A stretch of 8,483 nucleotides of DNA. Source: an uncultured Lachnospiraceae bacterium. GTDB taxonomy: Bacteria > Bacillota > Clostridia > Lachnospirales > Lachnospiraceae. Positions 1-6,642 of this stretch are shown here, one piece after another. How positions within the stretch are numbered: the stretch's first letter is position 1; each line of letters starts with the position of its first letter. Location of the stretch: positions 1 to 8,483 of the forward strand of contig CADBQE010000225.1 of NCBI GenBank assembly GCA_902796695.1, read 5' to 3'. A model generated the notes under the pieces. It had not been told where the DNA came from, made no database searches, and saw only the letters and a list, made by a program, of their open reading frames with translations. A program made the translations under genes and the position numbers.

Positions 1-660
1 AAAGCCGGGGGTGTCGCACAGGAAGCTGTCCCGCTCCCAGCAGAAGATCTCCGAATGCCGGGTGGTATGACGGCCCCGGCCCAGCTTGCGGCTGAGATCC
101 CCGGTCTCCATGGCGGCTGCGGGCATCAGGCAGTTGAGCAGTGTGGACTTGCCCACGCCGCTGACTCCGGCCAGAACGGTCGTGCCCCCGCGCAGCTGCG
201 CCTTCAGCTCCGGGATGCCCCGGCCGCTTAAAGCACTGAAAGAGCAGACCTGATAGCCTGCTCCTTCATAATCGTGCCGTATGCGTTCTTCCGTTTCCGG
301 GTCCGGCAGATCGGCCTTGCTGATGCCGATCAGGACCGGGACATGCTGCCAGCCCATCCACAGAAGGAAGCGGTCCAGCAGTACCGGATGAAACGCCGGC
401 CGGTGCAGGGACACCAGGATCAGCGCCCGGTCCGCATTGGCCACGGCCGGCCGGATCAGTGTGTTTTTGCGGGGCAGCAGCTCCTCAATATAGCCGCTGC
501 CCGGGTCTTCCTCCGTCAGACGGATGCGGACGTTGTCCCCCACCAGGGGCTTTACGTCCTGCAGCCGGAAATTTCCTCTGGCACGGCATTCCACAACGGT
601 GTTCAGCCCGTCGTGCACATAATAGAATCCGCCGATGCCCTTAATGATCTTTCCCTGCAT
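1..660 (-). CDS. rsgA: Ribosome small subunit-dependent GTPase RsgA (N-terminal 220 residues; runs off the left edge)
   Basis: The frame is open from ATG at 660 to the window edge. RsgA is a circularly permuted GTPase that checks late 30S maturation and leaves when GTP is hydrolysed. Residues 1-70 look like the OB-fold, with the CRARGNFR and VGDNV stretches. The GTPase motifs follow in permuted order: G4 as SKAD (114-117), G5 as FSAL (141-144), G1/P-loop GVSGVGKS (165-172), the GRGRHTTRH switch region (about 194-202) and G3 DTPG (216-219). The window stops just after G3, so the C-terminal zinc-binding domain is not seen. G4 has Ser in place of the textbook Asn; Thr or Ser there is tolerated in this family. 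The gene begins 17 bases after the prkC stop, with a weak purine-rich AAAGAGAG upstream. It follows prkC as in B. subtilis, where RsgA is a known PrkC substrate. Identification is firm; the incomplete end is only the window boundary. Confidence 0.95.
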   Translation of the reverse strand, partial: MQGKIIKGIGGFYYVHDGLNTVVECRARGNFRLQDVKPLVGDNVRIRLTEEDPGSGYIEELLPRKNTLIRPAVANADRALILVSLHRPAFHPVLLDRFLLWMGWQHVPVLIGISKADLPDPETEERIRHDYEGAGYQVCSFSALSGRGIPELKAQLRGGTTVLAGVSGVGKSTLLNCLMPAAAMETGDLSRKLGRGRHTTRHSEIFCWERDSFLCDTPGF

Positions 661-677
661 ATCTCTCTTTCTGTCTG

Positions 678-3500
678 TTACGGTTTCGGTCCTTCACTGA
701 TATGGATATAGATTTTCTGTCCTTCTTTCAGCACGGTGCCGGGCAGAAGCTCCGAAGCGCCTTCCACCTTGCCGTCCGTCGATACGAAGAATACTTTGCC
801 TTCGTCATAGCTGGAGTGTTCTTTTTCCTGAATGATCTCCAGGTTCAGGTTGAAGGCTTCCAGCGCCGCGATCAGGTCTTCCGCCTGCATGCCTTCATAG
901 TTCGGCATTTTTGCTTCGGCGGGGGCTTCGGTAGGCGCTTCCGTAGGCGCTTCGGTGGGGGCTTCGGTAGGGGCCTCGGTAGGGGCCTCGGTCGGAGCTT
1001 CCGTGGGCGCTTCGGTAGGGGCCTCGGTGGGTGCTTCGGTAGGGGCCTCGGTCGGCGCTTCGGTCTTCGGTTCCGTAGGTTCTTCGGTGGGTTCGGTAGG
1101 ATCTTCCTCCGTGGCTTCCGTCGGATCGGTCGGCTTCCGGTAGGTGATCACGACCTCCTCGTCTTCCTCCAGGACGCTGCCGCCCTTCGGCGTGACCTTG
1201 GAGACCACGACCGCCGCCGGATCCTTCGGGGCCTTGTCATCCTTGAAGGAGTAAGGAATGCCGGCCGCTTCCAGCAGTTCCTGGGCTTCCTCTACGGTCA
1301 GGCCGATCAGATTCTTCGGCACGATCAGCGCGCTGATATGCAGCATGACCTCGTCGCCCTTCTTCAGGACGGTTCCTTCGGGAATATCGGTCTTGCCGTC
1401 CTTGCGGGTCACCCAGCAGATCTGGCCCACCGGATAGTCCGAAGAGGTCTCGTATTTCAGTTTGACGGTCAGGCCCATCCGTTCCAGTTCCTGCTGCGCT
1501 TCTTCAATGTCTTCGCGGCCCAGCAGGGCGGGCAGAACGGGTTCCGGATCCGTCAGGGTGATGATCAGGACCGTTCTCAGGTCCAGCATTTCTCCGGCCA
1601 CGGCTTCCCGGGTCGTACCACCCAGGGACGTTTCCAGCAGGGCAACGGTATTGGGCAGATAGGTGTCGCTCGGGATCGTTTCGGTCCGGATCTGCAGGTT
1701 GGTATCCGTGGCAAAGCCGGCTTCCCGCAGGGCGGCGATCGCCTGCTCCTTCGTGTAGCCCAGCACGGACGGCACCTTGAAGGTGGCGGGGCCGCTGCTG
1801 ATGACCAGCGTGACCGGGGTGCCCGCGGTCGCCATGGAGCCGATCGGCGGATTGGTCCCCATCACGAGGCCTCTGTCCACCGCATAGGAATTTTCCCATT
1901 CGGTTCCGGAAGAGACGACCAGCCCCACTTCACGCAGGATAGCAGCCGCTTCTTCCGCGGATTTGCCGATCAGATTGGTCGGGATGATGATCGCGCCGGT
2001 ATCGCGCGTGGCGATCCACAGCGTTACTTCGGTGTCCAGCAGCAGCGAAACGCCGGGGTCGTAGCTCTGGTCCACGACGGTATTGTCCGGGATATCGGAA
2101 TCTTCCGGAACGATCTCATATTCCAGATGGACTCGCAGGCCGTCCTCCATCAGAAGGTCCATGGCTTCGGCGTAGTCCTTGCCGATCAGGTTGCGCAGGA
2201 TCACCGTGCCTTCCGGCTGCGTGGCGGTGGTTTCTTCCGGTTCCGTGGTCGCGGCGGGCTCCGTGGTGGGAGCGGTCGTCTTCGGCGGCGCGGTCGGCGC
2301 TTCCGTGGTCCTGCGCGGCGCTTCCGTTACGACGGGAGCCACCCAGGGCGTTGTGGTCGGCTTGGACGGATTAAACCAGGCGCAGGCCTTGCTGATGATC
2401 ACGATGATGATCAGCAGGATCAGGAGGCCGATGCCCAGCATCACGTAATTAAGGATCTTTTCGGTCCGTCTGGCCTTTTCTTCCGCCAGACGGTCTTCCT
2501 CCTGCATTTCGATGGCCTTTCCGACCCCTTCGTCAAAGACGCGGTCCTTTTCGCCCTCCTCGAAATGGGTCCGGCGGGGCGAAATGCCGGCCAGCTTCAG
2601 GATATCCGCATCTTCCCGGCGCATCGCGATATTCGGGTCGCCCGCGCCTTCCGCCGGCAGGACCACAAAGTCCTCGTCCGGCATCACGATCAGCTTCTTG
2701 AAGTCCACCAGCAGATCCGACATGGTCGCGTAGCGGTAGGCCGGGTTCTTCTGCGTGCATTTCAGAATGATCTTTTCCAGATTCAGGGACAGGGACGGCG
2801 CCAGTTCTCCCGGAGGCCGCATGGGCTCCTGCACGTGCTTGAGCGCGACCTCCACCGAGGATTCGCCGTCAAACGGGACCTGCCCGGTGACCATTTCATA
2901 TAACGTAATGCCCAGCGAATAAATATCGCTGCGGGCGTCGCAGGCTTCCCCGCGCGCCTGTTCCGGCGAGATGTAATGGACGCTGCCCATCGTGCTGGTG
3001 GTGGACGTTTCCGTGGCGACCATGCGGGCAATGCCGAAGTCCGCCACCTTGATCTTCCCTTCCCGGGAGATGATGATGTTCTGCGGCTTGATGTCGCGGT
3101 GGATGATGCCCTGGCTGTGGGCCGCCTCCAGCCCCTTGGCCACCTGCATGGCGACTTCCACGGCTTCCCGCTCTTCCATGGCGCCGGTCTTGTCGATATA
3201 TTTCTTCAGGTTGATGCCCTCGACCAGCTCCATGACGATATAGTACATGCCGTTCTGTTCGCCCACGTCAAACACCCCCACGATATTGGGGTGGTTGAGG
3301 GCGCCGACCGCCTGCGCTTCCCGGCGGAATTTGGCTACAAATCCGGCGTCGGAGCTGAATTCTTCCTTCAGCACCTTGATGGCGACCAGACGCTTCAGCA
3401 CGTTGTCGCGCGCGCGGTATACGTCGGCCATGCCGCCGGCGCCCACCGTGCTCAGTATTTCATATCTGTCGTTTAAAACAGTTCCCGCTTTCAGTAACAT
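678..3500 (-). CDS. prkC: Membrane Ser/Thr protein kinase with PASTA repeats (PrkC/Stk1 family)
   Basis: This 940-residue Hanks-type kinase senses muropeptides or lipid II outside the cell and phosphorylates cytoplasmic targets. The kinase domain is about 12-270: Gly loop GAGGMADVY (20-28), VAIK Lys42, helix-C Glu61, HRDIKPQN (134-141, catalytic Asp136), DFG (154-156), a Thr/Ser-rich activation loop (162-173) and SPEQ (178-181). All catalytic residues are present. A charged juxtamembrane segment (about 290-348) leads to one membrane helix (about 352-370), so the kinase is inside and the rest outside. A Pro/Thr/Glu stalk (378-430) precedes five PASTA-like repeats (about 433-500, 504-570, 575-650, 655-723, 726-788). 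Then comes an acidic linker with TEAP repeats (790-863) and a sixth PASTA-like unit (865-937). PrkC of B. subtilis has three PASTA domains, so this ectodomain is long. Repeats 3, 4 and 6 are divergent and their borders are approximate. The start is fixed by a GAGGAA site nine bases upstream; the prpC stop lies three bases before the ATG. Confidence 0.96.
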   Translation of the reverse strand: MLLKAGTVLNDRYEILSTVGAGGMADVYRARDNVLKRLVAIKVLKEEFSSDAGFVAKFRREAQAVGALNHPNIVGVFDVGEQNGMYYIVMELVEGINLKKYIDKTGAMEEREAVEVAMQVAKGLEAAHSQGIIHRDIKPQNIIISREGKIKVADFGIARMVATETSTTSTMGSVHYISPEQARGEACDARSDIYSLGITLYEMVTGQVPFDGESSVEVALKHVQEPMRPPGELAPSLSLNLEKIILKCTQKNPAYRYATMSDLLVDFKKLIVMPDEDFVVLPAEGAGDPNIAMRREDADILKLAGISPRRTHFEEGEKDRVFDEGVGKAIEMQEEDRLAEEKARRTEKILNYVMLGIGLLILLIIIVIISKACAWFNPSKPTTTPWVAPVVTEAPRRTTEAPTAPPKTTAPTTEPAATTEPEETTATQPEGTVILRNLIGKDYAEAMDLLMEDGLRVHLEYEIVPEDSDIPDNTVVDQSYDPGVSLLLDTEVTLWIATRDTGAIIIPTNLIGKSAEEAAAILREVGLVVSSGTEWENSYAVDRGLVMGTNPPIGSMATAGTPVTLVISSGPATFKVPSVLGYTKEQAIAALREAGFATDTNLQIRTETIPSDTYLPNTVALLETSLGGTTREAVAGEMLDLRTVLIITLTDPEPVLPALLGREDIEEAQQELERMGLTVKLKYETSSDYPVGQICWVTRKDGKTDIPEGTVLKKGDEVMLHISALIVPKNLIGLTVEEAQELLEAAGIPYSFKDDKAPKDPAAVVVSKVTPKGGSVLEEDEEVVITYRKPTDPTEATEEDPTEPTEEPTEPKTEAPTEAPTEAPTEAPTEAPTEAPTEAPTEAPTEAPTEAPTEAPTEAPAEAKMPNYEGMQAEDLIAALEAFNLNLEIIQEKEHSSYDEGKVFFVSTDGKVEGASELLPGTVLKEGQKIYIHISEGPKP
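921..1064 (-). repeat. 12-bp coding tandem repeat: twelve TEAP units in the PrkC linker
   Basis: Twelve uninterrupted 12-base units encode TEAP at PrkC residues 813-860. They are followed by AEAKMP, where the last PASTA-like domain begins, and preceded by an irregular TEPTEEPTEPK-type acidic stretch. No unit departs from TEAP in protein, yet the units differ in DNA: Thr is ACC or ACG, Glu is GAA or GAG, Ala uses all four GCN codons and Pro uses CCC, CCT or CCG. I count eight distinct unit sequences; one (ACC GAG GCC CCT) occurs four times and another (ACC GAA GCC CCC) twice. The segment should form an extended, disordered, negatively charged extracellular spacer. The codon mixture means it is not a recent perfect expansion, though unit number may still vary between strains. 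Confidence 0.95.
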
Positions 3501-3503
3501 ATG

Positions 3504-4259
3504 TCATTCTTCCTCTGATTCGCTTTCATCCCGGTATTCGACCAACAGGACAGTGACATTGTCCTGTCCGCCGGCGTCCAGTGCCTGTCTCAGCAGCCGC
3601 GAGACAGCTCGGTCCACGTCTTCCTCCTCGCGCAGGACCGCTGCGATCTCCTCATCGCTCAGCATGCCGTGCAGGCCGTCGCTGCACAGCAGCAGCCGCT
3701 GTCCGGATACGGCGGGGACGATAAACACGTCCTCGTCCACAAGCGGTTCCGGTCCCATGGCCCGTGTGATCTTATTCCGGTTGGCCTGATACATCGGATC
3801 GTCCCGTTCCAGGACGCCCTGGCGCACCAGTTCCTCTACCCAGGAGTGGTCCAGCGTGATCTGCCGCAGCGTATCGTTTTCGAACAGATAGGCCCGGCTG
3901 TCGCCGACGTTGACCACGATCCATTCCGTCCTGTTGAAATAGGCCATTACCAGCGTGGAGCCCATGCCTTCCAGCTCTTCCTGCTCCGACGCGATCTGGT
4001 TTAATGCCTTATTGGTGCTTTCCACTGCTTCCCGCAGGGCATTCATCACACCGTTCCGGCGGCAGGCGCCCCTCAGCTGATCCGGGATCCTGCGCACCAC
4101 AAAGCGGGAGGCGTACTCTCCTCCCTTATGTCCTCCCATTCCGTCAGCCACGATAAACAGATTGTTTTCCAGGCCGCCCAAAGGACAGCCCGTGTAAAAC
4201 GAGTCTTCATTCTTCTGTCTGACCAGGCCGACGTCAGTTTTTGCCGCATGTCGAAGCAT
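3504..4259 (-). CDS. prpC: PP2C-family Ser/Thr protein phosphatase (PrpC/Stp), partner of PrkC
   Basis: This is a 251-residue soluble PPM/PP2C phosphatase, normal length for the bacterial PrpC/Stp group, which removes phosphate from PrkC and its substrates in a metal-dependent way. The family motifs occur in order: RQKNED (14-19), DGMGGH (39-44, metal-binding Asp39), GST (100-102), VGDSRAYL (118-125), LDHS (136-139), CSDGL (192-196, Asp194) and QDNVT (232-236, Asp233). All metal-ligand aspartates are present. There is no signal peptide or membrane segment. It ends in an acidic tail (DESESEEE, 244-251) whose codons also form the ribosome binding site of prkC. The ATG at 4259 lies two bases after the rlmN stop. 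Upstream are a GGAG five bases away and a full AAGGAGG fourteen bases away, both inside the end of rlmN. No other start codon exists in frame just upstream. Adjacent placement to prkC is typical, so kinase and phosphatase are co-expressed. Confidence 0.96.
   Translation of the reverse strand: MLRHAAKTDVGLVRQKNEDSFYTGCPLGGLENNLFIVADGMGGHKGGEYASRFVVRRIPDQLRGACRRNGVMNALREAVESTNKALNQIASEQEELEGMGSTLVMAYFNRTEWIVVNVGDSRAYLFENDTLRQITLDHSWVEELVRQGVLERDDPMYQANRNKITRAMGPEPLVDEDVFIVPAVSGQRLLLCSDGLHGMLSDEEIAAVLREEEDVDRAVSRLLRQALDAGGQDNVTVLLVEYRDESESEEE
3510..3516 (-). promoter_or_regulatory. Ribosome binding site of prkC, inside the 3' end of prpC
   Basis: AGAGGAA lies nine bases upstream of the prkC ATG and is formed by the codons for the acidic C-terminus of PrpC. 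With a gap of three bases between the two genes, translation of the kinase is probably coupled to that of the phosphatase. This is inferred from position and sequence only. Confidence 0.75.
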
Positions 4260-4261
4260 CG

Positions 4262-5284
4262 CTACTCCATCAGCCTCCTTCTGAGCTGGCCGCAGGCACC
4301 GTCGATGTCCGCGCCCATTCTCTTTCTAATAGTAGCATTTATCCCGTTTTTTTCAAGCAGTTTTTGAAAGTGTGCCCCCTCCGCCTCCCGCGGCGCTTCG
4401 TACGAGCGCTCGGCTACCGGGTTCACCGGGATCAGATTTACATGACAGTTCCTGCCCTTCAGCAGCGCGGCCAGCGCCAGCGCATGCCCGGGGCTGTCGT
4501 TCACGCCGCGCACCAGACTGTATTCGTAGCTCATGCGGCGGCCGGTGGCGGCGAAATAATCATCGCAGGCCGCCAGCGTCTCCGCGATCGTATACCGGTT
4601 CGCGATCGGCATCATGGTGCGGCGCAGCGCGTCATCCGGCGCGTGCAGGGACAGGGCCAGGGTAATGCCCAGATGCTCCTGCGCCAGCAGGCGGATCTGC
4701 GGCACCAGGCCGCAGGTGGAGACCGTGATGTTCCGCTCACTGAGATTCTTGCCCGCGGGATGCGTCAGCAGGCGGATAAAACGGGTCAGGTTCTCCAGAT
4801 TGTCCAGCGGTTCGCCGGTCCCCATGACGACCAGGTGGTTCACCGTGATCCCCGCATCCTCTTCGATGCGGTAGATCTGCTCCAGCATTTCGCCGGGCAG
4901 CAGATTGCGGGAGAGCCCGCCGATGGTGGACGCGCAGAAACGGCAGCCCATGCGGCAGCCGACCTGCGAGGAAATGCAGACCGTATTGCCGTAATCATAG
5001 TGCATCAGCACGCTTTCGACCGCCTGGCGGTCCGGCAGCAGGAACAGATATTTCCGGGTGCCGTCCCGGGAGATCTGGCGGGTGTGGAGCGTCAGAGTGC
5101 TGAGGGAAAAGTCCCGCTCCAGGGTTTCGCGCAGGGTTTTCGGCAGGTTGGACATCTCCTCCACGGAACGCACCTTTTTCCGGTGCAGCCAGTCAAAGAT
5201 CTGGTCCGCGCGGAACGAGGGCTGTCCCATCTCCGCAAGCGCCGTTTTCAGTTCTTCTATGGTGAGGGAACGGAGGTCCGTCAT
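4262..5284 (-). CDS. rlmN: Dual-specificity 23S rRNA (A2503)/tRNA (A37) C2-methyltransferase RlmN
   Basis: This 340-residue radical-SAM enzyme methylates C2 of adenosine 2503 in 23S rRNA and, in E. coli, adenosine 37 of some tRNAs. The [4Fe-4S] cluster motif CRMGCRFC gives Cys110, Cys114 and Cys117. Family residues align by spacing with the E. coli enzyme: Cys103 matches Cys118, Glu90 matches Glu105 and Cys331 (in GACGQL) matches Cys355, the methyl-carrying cysteine. GTGEPL (155-160), the SAM-binding GEP motif, and SLHAP (212-216) are also typical. An N-terminal helical domain (about 1-60, with FRADQIFDWLH) is the RNA-binding accessory region. These residues, and the absence of Cfr-like features, favour RlmN over the resistance methylase Cfr, which acts at C8 of the same base; the genomic setting agrees. 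The ATG overlaps the rsmB stop by ATGA, and AAAGGAG stands five bases upstream, which fixes the start. Confidence 0.97.
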   Translation of the reverse strand: MTDLRSLTIEELKTALAEMGQPSFRADQIFDWLHRKKVRSVEEMSNLPKTLRETLERDFSLSTLTLHTRQISRDGTRKYLFLLPDRQAVESVLMHYDYGNTVCISSQVGCRMGCRFCASTIGGLSRNLLPGEMLEQIYRIEEDAGITVNHLVVMGTGEPLDNLENLTRFIRLLTHPAGKNLSERNITVSTCGLVPQIRLLAQEHLGITLALSLHAPDDALRRTMMPIANRYTIAETLAACDDYFAATGRRMSYEYSLVRGVNDSPGHALALAALLKGRNCHVNLIPVNPVAERSYEAPREAEGAHFQKLLEKNGINATIRKRMGADIDGACGQLRRRLME

Positions 5285-6642
5285 GTCGTCTCCTTTGCAA
5301 AAAGGCTGATGAAAAAGCCGTCGCCGCCCAGATCTCCGGGCAGCAGCTGCAGCAGATGGGGGCTGTCCGGATCCGTTCCTGGCATCTGCCTGCCGGCCTG
5401 CGGCAGCGGGGACGGTCTCAGCCCCAGCTCCTGTTCGATATACAGGGCATTGTCCGTGTTTTCTTCCTTGGTCAGCGTGCAGGTGGAATACAGAATCTTT
5501 CCGCCGGGCTTCACATAGCGCACGGCATTATTCAGGATCCGCCGCTGCAGAGCGGCCAGGTCCGTCACCTGAGTCCGTGTCACGCGGTACTTGATCTCCG
5601 GTTTGCGGGAAGCCGTTCCCAGACCGGAGCAGGGCAGGTCCGCAATGACCAGGTCGTAGGTCTTTTCAAAGGACGGCTCAAAGACGGTGGCATCCGCCTG
5701 CCGGACTCTGAGGCAGGAAAAGCCGCTGCGTTCCGCGTTTTCCCGGATCAGGCGGCATTTGACCTCCGTCAGGTCGCAGGCGGTCACTTCGCCTTCGTTC
5801 CGCATCAGGTCCGCGGCCTGCAGGCTTTTTCCGCCGGGCGCGGCGCACAGGTCCAGGACCCGCATGCCAGGCTGCGGTGCGGCGGCCGAAACGGCCAGCT
5901 GGGCGCTGATATCCTGCAGCTGCACAAAGCCCCTCCGGACGGCTTCCGTCCGTTCCAGCGGAACGTCCGGGCCGTTCTTTCCCGGTTCGGGCGATGCGGC
6001 GGCTTTCTCTCTTTCCAGGGCCAGAGCAGCCGGGGAGGCGGGGTGCGGCCGGGTCTGCCAGCCGTCCCGGGCCAGCATCGCGGCGGCTTCGTCGCGGGAG
6101 AGGCGGCTCAGGTTGACGCGGCACCACAGCTGCGGTGCGCTCAGATAATATTCCGCGGTCTGCCGGGCTTTTTCTTCGCCGTACAGGCCGGTCAGATAAT
6201 CATATAACGGCTGCGGCAGGCTGTATGCCGCCGCACCTTCCGGCTCTTTCCGGTCCTTTTCGCGTGCGGCCGCCCGCAGGACGCCGTTCGCAAAGCCGGT
6301 CAGGCCGGGGCCGAACTGCTTCCGGACCAGTTTTACGCTTTCATTGACCGCCGCGGCGTCCGGAACCCGGTCCATATACAGGATCTGATACAGGCCCATG
6401 CGCAGCACGCTGCGCAGATACGGCTTCATCTGCGCGGTCGGGACCCGGCTCACCCGATCCAGATAATAATCCAGCGTCAGGGCCCGGCTGATGGTCCCGT
6501 GGACCAGAGCCGTAATGAAATTCCGTTCCCGGCTGTCCATATCCGGGCTGTTCCGGAATGCTTCCCGCAGCAGTTCGTGGCTCATGCCGCCCTGTTCCAG
6601 GGTCCGGTCGATGATCCGGGCGGCCAGGGCACGGCTGTTCAT
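5281..6642 (-). CDS. rsmB: 16S rRNA (cytosine-967-C5)-methyltransferase RsmB (Sun/Fmu family)
   Basis: This 453-residue enzyme, of the usual length, methylates C5 of cytosine 967 (E. coli numbering) in 16S rRNA using SAM. Residues about 1-135 form the NusB-like RNA-binding domain, seen in RERNFITALVHGT, LRMGLYQILYMDRVP and AVNESVKLVRK. The Rossmann methyltransferase domain follows the FVQLQD motif (239-244): SAM loop LDLCAAPGGKS (263-273), acidic CD at 289-290, QADA near 315-318, and the two catalytic cysteines, Cys338 in ADLPCSGLG and Cys388 in YSTCTL. The PCSGLG...RKPEIKY signature is characteristic of RsmB rather than RsmF. Between the domains, about 197-235 is Ala/Pro/Glu-rich and looks poorly conserved. 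The start at 6642 overlaps the fmt stop as ATGA, with GGGAGAG five bases upstream. The stop overlaps the rlmN start, so fmt, rsmB and rlmN are probably translationally coupled. Confidence 0.97.
   Translation of the reverse strand: MNSRALAARIIDRTLEQGGMSHELLREAFRNSPDMDSRERNFITALVHGTISRALTLDYYLDRVSRVPTAQMKPYLRSVLRMGLYQILYMDRVPDAAAVNESVKLVRKQFGPGLTGFANGVLRAAAREKDRKEPEGAAAYSLPQPLYDYLTGLYGEEKARQTAEYYLSAPQLWCRVNLSRLSRDEAAAMLARDGWQTRPHPASPAALALEREKAAASPEPGKNGPDVPLERTEAVRRGFVQLQDISAQLAVSAAAPQPGMRVLDLCAAPGGKSLQAADLMRNEGEVTACDLTEVKCRLIRENAERSGFSCLRVRQADATVFEPSFEKTYDLVIADLPCSGLGTASRKPEIKYRVTRTQVTDLAALQRRILNNAVRYVKPGGKILYSTCTLTKEENTDNALYIEQELGLRPSPLPQAGRQMPGTDPDSPHLLQLLPGDLGGDGFFISLFAKETT
5290..5296 (-). 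promoter_or_regulatory. Ribosome binding site of rlmN at the rsmB/rlmN overlap
   Basis: AAAGGAG sits five bases before the rlmN ATG at 5284, inside the last codons of rsmB. The rsmB stop and rlmN start share ATGA at 5281-5284, the usual arrangement for translational coupling. The site supports the chosen rlmN start. Confidence 0.8.

Noticed and set aside
1..660. rsgA as a pseudogene because no stop is seen
   Set aside because: The frame is intact with all expected GTPase motifs; it simply continues past the window edge.
921..1064. Short regular repeats that could suggest a CRISPR-like array
   Set aside because: The 12-base units are contiguous with no spacers and encode an in-frame TEAP linker in prkC.
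702..2903. Very long plus-strand open frame (733 codons) opposite prkC, rich in Arg, Gly, Phe and Asp
   Set aside because: It is in exact codon register with prkC, so its stops would need TTA, CTA or TCA codons in prkC, which are rare in such GC-rich genes. It shows no recognisable domain, and its Gly/Arg-rich part is simply the complement of the TEAP repeat. The open frames at 274-711, 2976-3476, 3669-4004, 4241-5518, 5356-6207 and 7278-7637 sit in the same register opposite their genes and have the same explanation.
4262..5284. Cfr-type antibiotic resistance methylase in place of RlmN
   Set aside because: Spacing of the catalytic Cys and Glu residues, the N-terminal domain and the conserved operon position all fit housekeeping RlmN.
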